This document shows, in pieces, positions 16,881 to 26,206 of a stretch of 64,000 bases of DNA. The DNA is from Cutibacterium namnetense (lineage in GTDB: Bacteria; Actinomycetota; Actinomycetes; Propionibacteriales; Propionibacteriaceae). The stretch covers positions 62,001-126,000 of the forward strand of contig NZ_LWHO01000001.1 in NCBI RefSeq assembly GCF_001642025.1, in the 5' to 3' direction. The number at the start of each line of letters is the position of its first letter. Position 1 is the first letter of the stretch. A program made the translations under genes and the position numbers. The notes under the pieces were generated by a model, which was not told the origin of the DNA, did no database searches, and was given only the letters and a program-made list of their open reading frames with translations.

Positions 16881-17449
16881 CGAGTTACTCGATGCAATCT
16901 CCGTTGACCTGCATCAGTACTCTGTTTCACGTGAAACACAACGACGACGTGACTAGCGATGATTTCTACACGATGCCTCACAGTGTCTCTGACGACACTC
17001 ATGCTGGCGACAAGACCTACAGTCGCTCAGCGGACTCCCGCCACGGTGCGAGTGCCACCGAGACCGATGAGGAGCCTTGGATCGAGCCTGATGACATCCC
17101 AGGGATTCGTAAAGCCCTGCTCTGTTACCGCGTCATGGCGTACCTTGTGGGAACACTCTTGATTGTCCTCGTGTGTGTGGCGATGCCACTCAAATACGCG
17201 GCGGGCCAGCCGACCATGGTCAACGTGGTTGGAATATCGCACGGATGGCTTTACCCCGTGCTGCTCATCACTGCCTACTTACTGGGACGCAAGGCCGGCT
17301 GGCCGCTGACGCGCCTGCTGATCATCGCCTTAGCCGGAACAGTTCCGTTTTTGTCCTTCGTCGCGGAGTACTTCGCTCGGAAAGATGTCGACCGTCGTAT
17401 TGAAGACGCAAGAGACTACTGGGCCCATCACGGCGCACCAGCTGAGTGA
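16877..17449 (+). CDS. DUF3817-type integral membrane protein
   Basis: 190 residues. The first 75 are acidic and likely disordered; the rest holds about three membrane segments (VMAYLVGTLLIVLVCVAMPL, YPVLLITAYLLGRKAG and LLIIALAGTVPFLSFVAEYF), with the actinobacterial DUF3817 pattern GISHGWLYPV. Function is unknown. It overlaps SURF1 by ATGA. Its N-terminal codons contain a complete parS site that reads LFHVKH, so part of the N-terminal sequence is set by DNA function. It is possible that the real protein starts later. Confidence 0.72.
   Translation: MTSYSMQSPLTCISTLFHVKHNDDVTSDDFYTMPHSVSDDTHAGDKTYSRSADSRHGASATETDEEPWIEPDDIPGIRKALLCYRVMAYLVGTLLIVLVCVAMPLKYAAGQPTMVNVVGISHGWLYPVLLITAYLLGRKAGWPLTRLLIIALAGTVPFLSFVAEYFARKDVDRRIEDARDYWAHHGAPAE
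16923..16938. promoter_or_regulatory. parS site 1 (perfect), inside the DUF3817 gene
   Basis: TGTTTCACGTGAAACA, the consensus ParB binding site, is a perfect match in a perfect 16-bp palindrome. It lies in the coding sequence of the DUF3817 protein, about 0.8 kb from parB and 13 kb from oriC. ParB-CTP clamps load at such sites and organise origin segregation. Confidence 0.93.
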
Positions 17450-17702
17450 CGAGATTGCTTGCACCTTACTTCATTGTCGTGCTTGAGGCAGCTTCTCATC
17501 CCTGCGGACCGTTTTCGCAAAGCCCCGCGCTCACGCAACTCAGCACCCCTCGTACGCCAGTGTCGTTGCGAGCTATCCCTGCCCTGTAATGACGCCCTCG
17601 CGGCGTGGTCGATGACCACCAGACGGACCGTAACAGAGGCTCGATGTGACGCGTTTGACTGCCCATCCCGCCCTAGCCAAGGGCCGTTAGCTTCACGCCT
17701 AA

Positions 17703-18623
17703 TCAGTATGACAATATGTCGATAAGTCGTTCTAGCTCTTCATCGTCATTGAAAGGGAAGGTTATAGTTCCCCTGCCGTTACGGCGCTGCACCTTGACTG
17801 CAGTACGGAACCGCTGAGAAAGCCGTTCTCCTAGTTGTACGGCCTCAGTATCCCTACCGGGCTTTTTACGATGATGCGGCTTAACCTCTGTTGTGTCGTC
17901 CAGGGTCTGTCGCACCAGTTCTTCAGTCGCACGGACAGACAGGCCTTCATCTATGACGCGGTTCGCTGTACTGACTTGCACGTCAGGCTCATCGATAGCC
18001 AAAAGGCATCTAGCATGGCCAGCGGTGATCTCACCGTTCAGAAGCCGCTTCTGCACACCGGCGCTAAGTTTGAGCAAACGAATGGTGTTCGCAATCTGTG
18101 ATCGGGAACGCTGGACCTTCTCAGAGAGCTCATCTTGAGTGCACCCAAAATCGTTGAGCATCTGTTCGTAGGCAGCTGCCTCTTCGAGCGGGTTCAACTG
18201 CACGCGATGGAGGTTTTCGAGCAACGCATCCCGCAGCATGTCCTCGTTCGCCGTCGTACGCACGATCGCAGGAATCGTTGCTAGGCCAGCTTTGCGAGCA
18301 GCACGCCACCGACGCTCGCCCATAACGAGCTCATATTCGCCATCGACTGGGGTCACAACCACGGGCTGCAGGACTCCCACCGTCCGAATGGACTCGGATA
18401 GTTCAGTCAGTTCGTCTTCGTCAAACACTTTACGTGGCTGATGAGCATTCGGACGGACCTTATTGACGGAGATGTCCTCGAATCTCGAGCCTCCGACGGG
18501 TTTCTCTATCGCTTCGTCACCATTACTAACCTCATCAATGGGTCCGTCATCATCGAGGTCCGTGCGTTGGAAAAGTTCCCCGAATCCCCGCCCCAAACCG
18601 CTGTGCTTTGCTGCCACTGTCAT
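17703..18623 (-). CDS. parB: Chromosome partitioning protein ParB
   Basis: 306 residues. It has the N-terminal ParB/Srx domain with PNAHQPRKVFDEDEL and the CTP-binding GERRWRAARKAG and ENLHRVQLNP boxes, then the central helix-turn-helix (QDELSEKVQRSRSQIANTIR) that reads parS, and a C-terminal dimerisation domain. The ATG at 18623 overlaps the parA stop as ATGA; a GTG at 18617 has AGGAGG at better spacing and would give MAAKHSGLGRG, so that start is possible. It loads on the four parS sites nearby and works with ParA. Confidence 0.95.
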   Translation of the reverse strand: MTVAAKHSGLGRGFGELFQRTDLDDDGPIDEVSNGDEAIEKPVGGSRFEDISVNKVRPNAHQPRKVFDEDELTELSESIRTVGVLQPVVVTPVDGEYELVMGERRWRAARKAGLATIPAIVRTTANEDMLRDALLENLHRVQLNPLEEAAAYEQMLNDFGCTQDELSEKVQRSRSQIANTIRLLKLSAGVQKRLLNGEITAGHARCLLAIDEPDVQVSTANRVIDEGLSVRATEELVRQTLDDTTEVKPHHRKKPGRDTEAVQLGERLSQRFRTAVKVQRRNGRGTITFPFNDDEELERLIDILSY

Positions 18624-19606
18624 CCCTCCTTGGTGTCAGACGCATCATGGTGCTCCACAACGCTGGTCTCTGTACTGTGATCGTCTCCCGCATGCCGCCT
18701 CGCAAACTCGGCAGCAGCTTCACGGTATGCAACAGCTCCGGCTGATGTCGGCTCATAGGTCAAGACGCTACGGCTGTAGCTTGGCGCTTCAGAGACTCGG
18801 ACAGAGCGCGGTATGCGCGTCATCATCGTCTCACGTGCAAAGTGGGTGCGAACCTCTTCATCCACCTGGGTAGAAAGTCGTGTTCGGCCATCGAACATGG
18901 TCATCAGGATCGACCCCAGGCGGAGTCCCTTGTTCATCGCATGCCGAACGGCTTCAATCGTGCGCATGAGCTGCGTGACGCCTTCCAGGGCGTAGTACTC
19001 ACATTGAATTGGCAGCAACACTTCGTCTGCAGCCACTAAAGCGTTGAGAGTCAAGAGCCCTAGCGAGGGGGGACAGTCCAGAATCACATAGTCCACGTCA
19101 TGAGTCTTCAAATACTTCCGCAACGCCTTCCTCAGACGGCGTTCACGCCCCTTCACGTCGACAAGTTGGAGCTCAGCGCCAGACAGGTCGATCGTAGCTG
19201 GGACTACTTCAAGGCCAGGGGCTTCCGGACTTGACTTAGCTACAAGGCCGATATCCTCCTCATCGAGAAGAATCTCGTACGTTCCCGGTGTCCCCGCTTC
19301 ATGGTCGATTCCCAGTGCCGTCGAAGCGTTACCCTGTGGATCGGTGTCGATTACGAGCACCCTAAGTCCACTCATAGCCAGCGCCACTGCGAAGTTGACT
19401 GCAGTTGTGGTCTTGCCAACACCGCCCTTCTGGTTGGCCACCACAACGGTTCTCGGGGAGGTGGGACGGGGGAGAGTCACGGGCACGGTTGGTGTTATCG
19501 AGTCATCGACACTGTCACTGGACGAATCGGCCAACTCAGGCATATCGGGACTATCAAATGCCGCCCGCTTGGGCGCTCCGTCATAGATGGGGACCTCGTT
19601 GGTCAT
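18620..19606 (-). CDS. parA: Chromosome partitioning ATPase ParA
   Basis: 328 residues from the second ATG. The deviant Walker A is VVANQKGGVGKTTTAVNFA (lysines of KGGxGKT both present), followed by the A-prime DTDPQGNASTALG and YVILDCPPSLG. The N-terminal 50 residues are acidic. The ATG at 19606 has AAAGG 6-7 bases upstream and is preferred to the ATG at 19612. It precedes parB with a 4-base overlap. Two perfect DnaA boxes and a parS lie in the upstream region, so control by DnaA or ParB is plausible but inferred. Confidence 0.94.
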   Translation of the reverse strand: MTNEVPIYDGAPKRAAFDSPDMPELADSSSDSVDDSITPTVPVTLPRPTSPRTVVVANQKGGVGKTTTAVNFAVALAMSGLRVLVIDTDPQGNASTALGIDHEAGTPGTYEILLDEEDIGLVAKSSPEAPGLEVVPATIDLSGAELQLVDVKGRERRLRKALRKYLKTHDVDYVILDCPPSLGLLTLNALVAADEVLLPIQCEYYALEGVTQLMRTIEAVRHAMNKGLRLGSILMTMFDGRTRLSTQVDEEVRTHFARETMMTRIPRSVRVSEAPSYSRSVLTYEPTSAGAVAYREAAAEFARRHAGDDHSTETSVVEHHDASDTKEG

Positions 19607-19635
19607 GCGCATCCTTTCAGTCGCGAGCGGTGTAC

Positions 19636-19651
19636 TGTTTCACGTGAAACA
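19636..19651. promoter_or_regulatory. parS site 2 (perfect), 30 bases upstream of parA
   Basis: TGTTTCACGTGAAACA, a perfect consensus palindrome, starts 30 bases before the parA start at 19606. Spreading of ParB from here could affect parAB transcription. Confidence 0.95.
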
Positions 19652-19708
19652 CTGACGTCTGATCACTCTACCGGCCATGTCCGTCAGAGTCAGGGCCATG
19701 TCTAAAGC

Positions 19709-19750
19709 TGTGGATAACCCTCGATGTTGGCCACAGCAGCCTGTGGATAA
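19709..19750. promoter_or_regulatory. Two perfect DnaA boxes upstream of parA
   Basis: TGTGGATAA (minus-strand TTATCCACA) at 19709-19717 and 19742-19750, both perfect. Weaker GGTGGAAAA-like boxes lie near 19763-19771 and 20000-20008. They are 100-145 bases before the parA start and may tie parAB to the initiator. Confidence 0.7.
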
Positions 19751-20594
19751 CCGCCTTCCTCCGGTGGAAAACCACGCCCTTCCACCTTTACTGGGGCCGA
19801 TCCCGCGTCACCCTGGCATCCGTCCCATCGACCCTGTTTGCCTCTGACTCCGCCACGTCCCCCTATCTCCGGCTGAGCATCTAACCTCCTGTGAGCTCTC
19901 GCTCCCAGCCGCAAATGACTCGATCAAACACGCTAAGCAATAGCACGCTGACGCGGCCTCGGCGTTTCAGAACGCACCACCGATCGTTCTGATCACCACG
20001 GTGGAAAACCCCGGACCCAATTCCACCAGGTCTACCTCACCAAGCCACCGTCATCCTAGAACCATCTGACCTAACGTACCGTCGGGTATCCCTATCCCTC
20101 ACTGGATGAAGTTAAGTGCCATGGAAGGCACTCAACTCGCACTTGAAACTGAGCTGGTTCCTAGATCTGGACATGCCTAGCCTCCCGTGACCAGTTGCAC
20201 CCCCACTTTCATGCCACTAGCACGTATCCCTGTGTTGCCGCGATCATGAGGGTGAAACCGTTCGAGCTCAGATTGGCTCCTCAAAGTAGCAGCCTCGCCA
20301 TCAGCTAGCAGCAGCTGAGGTCGGTCGCGACTCGCGTCACGCTAGTCGACATGCCCTTATTTGCGCTACCACCTGACTACTGCCGCACGCTGACTTGAAA
20401 GTAGTGATCAGATCATCCTGTACTCCCGCCGAGGGGCCTGCCACCCTACTTGCGCGTCATCTCGAAAAGCATGAGCCAGTCACCCCCTCACTCGGTCTAT
20501 AACTGGCACGCAGCCGTTGAGCAGTCGTCATGCGTCGCAGTCGGCCACCGGATAACTCCTACTTCCACGGCGCCAACATCGACACTCAGCGTGA

Positions 20595-20610
20595 TGTTTC
20601 ACGTGAAACA
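20595..20610. promoter_or_regulatory. parS site 3 (perfect)
   Basis: TGTTTCACGTGAAACA, a perfect consensus palindrome, in the gene-free stretch between parA and rsmG. Confidence 0.95.
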
Positions 20611-21062
20611 CCGCGCCACGCTATGCGGGGTTGGCTATCCCCTCCTTGCTACCAGGACGATCGTCCCCCCGGTCACCGTAGATGAACCTTGTGCTCGCAC
20701 ACCGCTGTTCTTAGCACTGTCGCCTAGCACTAATAAGAGCGCGCTACTGGCCTATTCACGGTGCTCGCACCGCCTAGCGCGACCCGTGCCTTCAGGCAGC
20801 CCATACGACCCAAAATCACTTATCACGGAGCCAGCGCCAATATCAGCCCTCTTGGCCCGTTAGGTAGGGAGTTAACTAAGTTCGTTTCTTACAAGCACCG
20901 ATACACACGGTCTTCAGCCCAGCGCCGGGCTCACCACGTTACCTGGCATGAGCTAGCGCCGCCTCCGCTCCGTATCTCGGCGGCATCCAACTCAGCTCCG
21001 ACCTGCAATCATCAGCCGACACTGCAGATCAGCCGTCACCATCCGACGCCGACGACGAAACC

Positions 21063-21695
21063 TCACCCTTTCTTAGCCGCGCGGCGAACACGGACTGCCC
21101 GCGTCACCTCAGATGCCGGATCAGCTCGGACTAGCAGTACTTCGGCAGTCAGGCCCCGCGTCGAAAGCTCCTTCTTAGCCTTGGCAACTTCTTCCTCTGC
21201 CGATTGCCCCTTCAAAGCCAGAAGACTGCCCGAATCCACAATCAGGCCGGCCGTCCAACCAATCAAGGTAGCTAGCTTCGCCACGGCACGCGACACAACG
21301 ACGTCAACGTCCAAACCGGCATCCTCGGCACGACCCCGAACGACCGTGACCCTATCACCCAGGGCTAACTCGTCAACTGCTTCAACCAGAAAATTCGAGC
21401 GGCGCAGCATTGGTTCAATGAGGGTCATCTCAAGGTCGGGTCGCAGGATCGCTAAAGGAATACCCGGCAACCCAGCTCCACTACCAACATCGGCAACACG
21501 GCAGCCCTCAGGTATCAAGCTCTCAAGGGCAGCACTGTTTAGGATATGGCGCTCCCACAGCCTGCTAATCTCACGAGGCCCTATTAGCCCCCACTCGACT
21601 CCGCGAGATGCCAATATATCGACATATCGTCTAATCGTCTTGTAGTTATCTCGGTAAAGCCTCTCAGCTATGGCATCGTCACTCACCAAGGTCAT
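21063..21695 (-). CDS. rsmG: 16S rRNA (guanine527-N7)-methyltransferase RsmG
   Basis: 210 residues, the normal length. RsmG motifs are visible: [18 protein letters not shown] (about residues 37-54), [20 protein letters not shown] (SAM-binding glycine loop, about 67-86), [12 protein letters not shown] and [10 protein letters not shown]. It methylates N7 of G527 in 16S rRNA. It usually sits between jag and parA; here it is separated from both by long gene-free stretches and two inserted genes. C-terminal RRAAKKG is basic. Start is ATG at 21695. Confidence 0.95.
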   Translation of the reverse strand: MTLVSDDAIAERLYRDNYKTIRRYVDILASRGVEWGLIGPREISRLWERHILNSAALESLIPEGCRVADVGSGAGLPGIPLAILRPDLEMTLIEPMLRRSNFLVEAVDELALGDRVTVVRGRAEDAGLDVDVVVSRAVAKLATLIGWTAGLIVDSGSLLALKGQSAEEEVAKAKKELSTRGLTAEVLLVRADPASEVTRAVRVRRAAKKG

Positions 21696-23280
21696 GCCAA
21701 ATATCCTGCCATGTTTGCCAACATCTCATTCCGTCATTCCTACCAGGATTAACCCTGAACCACAGACAGCTAGCGGCCCCATCGCGCTGCCCTTGCAACC
21801 CCAGTAGGGCCAAGATTGCTATGTTGCGTCCCGTCTGGGACAGCCCAGCATCAGCCTCGACAGCCCCGATCGCCTCCCAGACCTCTGATCTTCCGCATTG
21901 CACCGGACTCTCACAGACTGACCATCACAACCCGGCACATAGGCCCTGGTATCGTCACGCAGTCTTCCGAACATCCGACAGACGTTAAGCGGCAATTGTG
22001 CCAACGCAAAGGGCACCACGATGCACGTGATACGTCTCACTCAAGGGGACGGGGTCAAAATGAGTGCAAGACACTCGCGGGACTTTTTTGCCCAGCGACG
22101 GGTGCCAGACTCGTGTCTCTGTCAGACCAAGGCCGCATTACTCAGTTCCCCGCGACTAGTCATACGAGTACATCGGACGCACAACCAGGCCTCGCACCAG
22201 CCAGAAAGGGACATTTTCCGAACTCATCAGCATGATCACAGTTCGGGAACCTCATTGTTGCCCATGATCACAGGACATCACCAGCTCCAGACCCGCTTAG
22301 CACCAACGCCGTCCTACATCTTCGCGGCGCCCCGAACGTACACATGCGGTTCGGCATTACTAACGACGGGAGGGAGAAACAATGGTTCACTCTGATCCAC
22401 CCACATGCGGGGAAAGGTATGCAGATACTGCACCGCCGCATCCAACCCCGGCCTCAACAGCGACACTAGCTCCGACTTGCCACCCCTGCGGCTCCAGTTC
22501 GAACTTACGGATCCACAACCAGAGATACGAACCCGAGCCGCAGAATCCCCATCCACGTGAGGGACGGTGCGGTGGATGGATCCGCAATGGCATGAACTCC
22601 CGGGACCGTCGCCTCACCGTCAGATATCTTTCACACCAGTGATACCAGCGGTATTCAACTAATTGCACAGGAGGGAATTTCAGCGAAGTTGTCCTGCGGC
22701 AACCTTCCCCTGATTCCACAACGCTCGTGAAAAGCTAGCCTCGTCTTCTCGCCGTCTCAGCAATGACGTCGTCCTGCTATGAATACAAGGGGCTCAAGTT
22801 ACTATCAAGTTCAACGCACCCACGACGGTAACCTTCATGCCACAGGAGGTGGGGCGCCTTGATTGACCGAACCCGATGTCACCACGCCCCAACACACAAG
22901 ACAGTAGGCCAGAGCACACATCTATTAGTCCGCTGAGCAGTCCCCACTACTAACTTCTCGACATCGAGACCCTTCACACGATGCGGATCTAGTTAGACCG
23001 CACTCTCGTATAACCCGATCACCCTCAACTCCCGTGTTCCACGTGAAACACATCTCATCGATTTCTCGTTATATCGATATATGGCTATATGAACGTGCTC
23101 GATCGTGTCCCAGGCGCGGAACCACGTCGATCCCACATCCGCCACCCCACTAGCCAGCAACCTCCACCGGTCACACGTTCACCAGCAAGGCAACTCACAC
23201 AGGGAGGGGACGGACAGAAACCGAGCGGCACAAAAACATATCGGGCCCCGCGACACCGTCACGAGGCCCGACAACCAACA
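21696..23280. other. 1.6-kb gene-free region between rsmG and the racemase-like gene
   Basis: No convincing gene on either strand; ORFs of 70-140 codons here have no recognisable domain and mutually overlap. It holds a near-perfect parS at 23035-23050 and an AT-rich palindrome (ATATCGATAT, 23071-23080). No tRNA or known structured RNA was recognised by eye. Confidence 0.55.
23035..23050. promoter_or_regulatory. parS site 4 (one mismatch)
   Basis: TGTTCCACGTGAAACA has one change from TGTTTCACGTGAAACA (T to C at position 5). It is about 7.3 kb from oriC, the closest of the four sites. Confidence 0.8.
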
Positions 23281-24318
23281 TCACTCTCGACCATCAAGAG
23301 AAATCTCGTCAAAGGTCGCCGTCGTCATCCGTACATTCACCGGCACTTCATCGCCAACCTGGGCGGGCTCTCCAGGCCCATTCACAAAGACCAAAGATGA
23401 ATGCATATGCGGGGGCTCAGCGAATACCGCCCTCTTCCCAGCAATAGTGAACGGGCTAATAACCCATCCCACCATCTGTTGCAGTGCTTCAGCCCCAGGA
23501 ATCAACCACTGACGCAGGGATCCAGCTGAGATGGGTGCAGATAGCGCGACTCCGTGCGCGGTTCCTCCAGACACCACGACGATGTATCCGTCAGTACGAG
23601 TTTTGACACGGTGGTACCCCACCGGTGTCCGCTTCGGTAGCCAGTGGACGTCAAGGACGGTGCCCGTCACACGGTAAGCATCGGCGTCACCCAGCCATAG
23701 GCGAGTACCGACCCTCATCCGCATCGGAACATCCAGTTCCTTGGACAACGCGATGTAATCGTCACAGGTGAGATGGGAAAACCAGATACCTCGCGAGGCC
23801 AACGGATGCCGTTTGACGATCCGAGCCATCTCACGGCCTTCGTCCAGGGATGCCCCTGATGGCAGGTGAATGGTCCAGCCTCGCATATCAAAGCCGTCAA
23901 GATCCAAGGCCGCCACCTCGTCGACTGGAACACCATGCCGGTGCATCGACGTCTCGACCTCAACCAAGATCGCCGCGCCGGGCGCAAGCTCACGCACCAT
24001 AGCGATGTCCTCACGCCGTGACACCGTCGTGAGGACCTTGGGATCACGTAACAGATCGGTGGCTGTCTCGTCGCCAGGGCGCCACGGGTTAAGGACAACG
24101 ACGTCCTTGTCCCAGCCGTACTGACGGACCGACGCCACCTCTTGGGCCACGCCGACCGCAAGAGTATCGACTCCCAGCCGCTGGGACTCCTGCACCAGCA
24201 GCTCATGCCCGAAGCCGTATCCGTTTCCCTTGGTAACTGGCACGATTCCGGGGCAGGACTTTGCAAAGGCCGTCAGGTGGTTGCGCCAGCGTTGCGCGTC
24301 AATGGTGAGCTTAAGCAT
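23281..24318 (-). CDS. Alanine-racemase-like PLP protein (amino-acid racemase family)
   Basis: 345 residues with an alanine-racemase N-terminal barrel: the PLP lysine is Lys30 in VTKGNGYGFG. Compared with bacterial alanine racemase, the catalytic tyrosine (Y265 of the Geobacillus enzyme, in VSYG) corresponds to Tyr235 in TPVGYHRVK, but the second tyrosine motif GYADG is replaced by GGTAHG and the MDQ by MHS. It may therefore act on another amino acid, or be specialised. Its start is one base from the stop of the FemX-like gene, so the two form an operon, probably for cell-wall peptide synthesis. Confidence 0.72.
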   Translation of the reverse strand: MLKLTIDAQRWRNHLTAFAKSCPGIVPVTKGNGYGFGHELLVQESQRLGVDTLAVGVAQEVASVRQYGWDKDVVVLNPWRPGDETATDLLRDPKVLTTVSRREDIAMVRELAPGAAILVEVETSMHRHGVPVDEVAALDLDGFDMRGWTIHLPSGASLDEGREMARIVKRHPLASRGIWFSHLTCDDYIALSKELDVPMRMRVGTRLWLGDADAYRVTGTVLDVHWLPKRTPVGYHRVKTRTDGYIVVVSGGTAHGVALSAPISAGSLRQWLIPGAEALQQMVGWVISPFTIAGKRAVFAEPPHMHSSLVFVNGPGEPAQVGDEVPVNVRMTTATFDEISLDGRE

Positions 24319-24319
24319 G

Positions 24320-25447
24320 TCAGCGTCGCTTCATGTAGAGGTCAAAAGCTTTGTAGAGAACCCGGTTGATGGGCTTATCCCACTCACCGGGGAAGGCCAC
24401 TGCTTGGCCGCCGCTACCAACCTTAAACTGGATGAGGCCAATCTCTGGGTCGTCGGCACCTACTCCGGCGACGATGCCCCGCATATCGTAGACCGCACAT
24501 CCAGACTCATTGGCGGTGCGAATCATGGCCCATTGGATGGCGTTTGAGCCACGTACCTCTCGCTTGGCCGTGGTCGACGCGCCGTAGGAATACCAGGCGT
24601 GCTCACCGACGGTGACGAAAGTAGTTGCAGCAACAACGTCGCCCTCATGCTCAGCGAGGAAGACCTTCATGCGGCCCTCTTCTTCAGCGTTGAGGACATC
24701 CCACATATGCTCGAAATATTCTAGCGGGCGACCGGTGAATCCGTCGCGCTTAGCAGTCTCCAAGTAAACCTGATGGAAACGCGCTAGATCTTCGCGGGTG
24801 CCAAGTTTCACTTCGACACCGAGCTTGGCAGCCTTCTTGATATTGCGTCGCCACAGCTGATTCATTCCCTTGAGGAGCTCATCCTCGGACTTCTGGGTAC
24901 CGTCCTCGTGGCGCAGCGAAAGCTGAAAGTTGAACTGCGGCTGCCCGGCAGCAAACCCCTGACCGGTGTTGTCAGTGATCCATCCGCCCCGCTTGAGCAC
25001 TGATACGACGCGCTCTCCTTCGGGGGTTATGGCGTCCGGGGCAACCTCAGTCAACGAGGTGACGTTGTCGTCAGCGATGGCGGTTTTGATGGTTTTCGTT
25101 CCCCACATACGGTGCACGACAGCTGGTCCGACACGCACTGCGAAAGCCTGACGTTTCTTGACGTGGGCTACCAGCGCGTCGAAGTGCTCGTCGATGTCGT
25201 CCCGGGACCAGTCGAGAACCGGCCCCTCCGGCAGATAGGCCAGGTAGCGAGGCAGCTTGGGGAGTTTTCGGTAGAGGATCAGACCGACGCCGGTGAGCTC
25301 GTCACCGTCATAGAAACCTATTCGTTCACCTCGCCATTCCGACTTCACCCGCGCCCATGCGGGGGTCTGCAGGAAGGAGGCTGATCTTCGAGCCGCAATG
25401 AACTCGAGCATCGTGGGGACGGAAATGGGGCGAGCGGAAATTGGCAC
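24320..25447 (-). CDS. FemAB-family peptidoglycan bridge aminoacyltransferase
   Basis: 375 residues. FemX/FemA-type features are the tandem GNAT-like halves, the N-terminal SASFLQTPAWARVKSEW (about residues 23-39), the block QLWRRNIKKAAKLGVEV near 200, and GEHAWYSYGAST near 285, ending GLIQFKVGSGGQAVAFPGEWD. Such enzymes add amino acids from aminoacyl-tRNA to the lipid II side chain; in this group an interpeptide glycine would fit, but the amino acid is inferred. It is followed after one base by the racemase-like gene on the same strand. Confidence 0.86.
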   Translation of the reverse strand: MPISARPISVPTMLEFIAARRSASFLQTPAWARVKSEWRGERIGFYDGDELTGVGLILYRKLPKLPRYLAYLPEGPVLDWSRDDIDEHFDALVAHVKKRQAFAVRVGPAVVHRMWGTKTIKTAIADDNVTSLTEVAPDAITPEGERVVSVLKRGGWITDNTGQGFAAGQPQFNFQLSLRHEDGTQKSEDELLKGMNQLWRRNIKKAAKLGVEVKLGTREDLARFHQVYLETAKRDGFTGRPLEYFEHMWDVLNAEEEGRMKVFLAEHEGDVVAATTFVTVGEHAWYSYGASTTAKREVRGSNAIQWAMIRTANESGCAVYDMRGIVAGVGADDPEIGLIQFKVGSGGQAVAFPGEWDKPINRVLYKAFDLYMKRR

Positions 25448-25544
25448 TCTGTTGAGTATAACGCCGTAATTATCTTGTCTTCAAAGAAGACGGGGTCCGG
25501 TTTTTACTCACCGGACCCGCCTCAATCCCTCAAAGAGTTATGTG

Positions 25545-26156
25545 TCACTGCTCCTGGGTGATAACCACATGGCGCTTAGGCTCGATACCCTCGGACTCAC
25601 TGACGAGCCCTGCTGCGGCAACCGCGTCATGGACGATCTTGCGCTCGAAGGGATTCATCGGGGCAAGGTGAGCCGGTTCGCCGGTCTCCTTAACCGACTG
25701 AATCGCCTCGGTCGCCAACACCACGAGCTCCTTGCGACGCGACTCCCGATATCCGGCGATGTCGAGCATAAGGCGGGAACGGTGCCCGACTTCAGTCATG
25801 ACGGCCAGCCGCGACAACTCCTGCAAAGCCTCTAGAACCTTGCCATCCTTGCCAACAAGGGTTTGCGAATCCGTGACGATGGAGACGTGGGCTCGGCCAC
25901 TTTCCACATAGGTATCGATGTCGCCGTCCAGATCTGCGATGTCGAGGAGCTCTTCGAGGTAATCAGCGGCGATGTCACCCTCCTCGTCCAGAGGGTCGCC
26001 GGTCCCCTCATCATCGTCCTCGGCATCATCGTTATCGTCGATATCGGAATCCGCCGATTCGAGGTCGTCAGCCTCAATCTCCTCAGGTTCAAGGTTGCCT
26101 CGGTCCTCGATCTGATCGACGTCGAGCCCCTCGATGCGCTCGCTGCTCTCGCTCAT
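25545..26156 (-). CDS. jag: Jag/KhpB RNA-binding protein (KH and R3H domains)
   Basis: 203 residues. The first 65 are very acidic. The KH-like segment holds VSIVTDSQTLVGKDGKVLEALQEL with the GxxG-type loop GKDG, followed by LMLDIAGYRESRRKEL, and a C-terminal R3H domain with PFERKIVHDAV. KhpB binds RNA as a partner of KhpA. It follows yidC by 50 bases, as in many Gram-positive bacteria. Its position in the rpmH-rnpA-yidD-yidC-jag block is standard. Confidence 0.93.
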   Translation of the reverse strand: MSESSERIEGLDVDQIEDRGNLEPEEIEADDLESADSDIDDNDDAEDDDEGTGDPLDEEGDIAADYLEELLDIADLDGDIDTYVESGRAHVSIVTDSQTLVGKDGKVLEALQELSRLAVMTEVGHRSRLMLDIAGYRESRRKELVVLATEAIQSVKETGEPAHLAPMNPFERKIVHDAVAAAGLVSESEGIEPKRHVVITQEQ

Positions 26157-26206
26157 CTGTTACCTTTCCAAGATCAACTAATAGTTCGGGACAGGCCTCA
26201 GGGCCC

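Larger units (their letters stand above)
19652..21062. other. 1.4-kb gene-free region between parA and rsmG
   Basis: No ORF on either strand looks like a real protein: the longest are poorly conserved in style, and one of 294 codons is the reverse of rsmG. The stretch contains the two DnaA boxes just listed, one parS and no recognisable RNA gene. In related genomes rsmG and parA are usually close, so this insert is unusual. It may be a centromere-like segment. Confidence 0.6.

Noticed and set aside
20450-20863. Long forward ORF covering the parS at 20595
   Set aside because: The protein includes MFHVKH only because of the parS palindrome, has no domain, no plausible ribosome binding site, and lies in the gene-free stretch.
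20761-21645. 294-codon forward ORF antisense to rsmG
   Set aside because: It is the shadow of the well-supported RsmG gene on the other strand.
22021-22719. Several overlapping ORFs of 80-124 codons
   Set aside because: They lie on both strands with mutually overlapping frames and biased residues but no recognisable domain or ribosome binding site.
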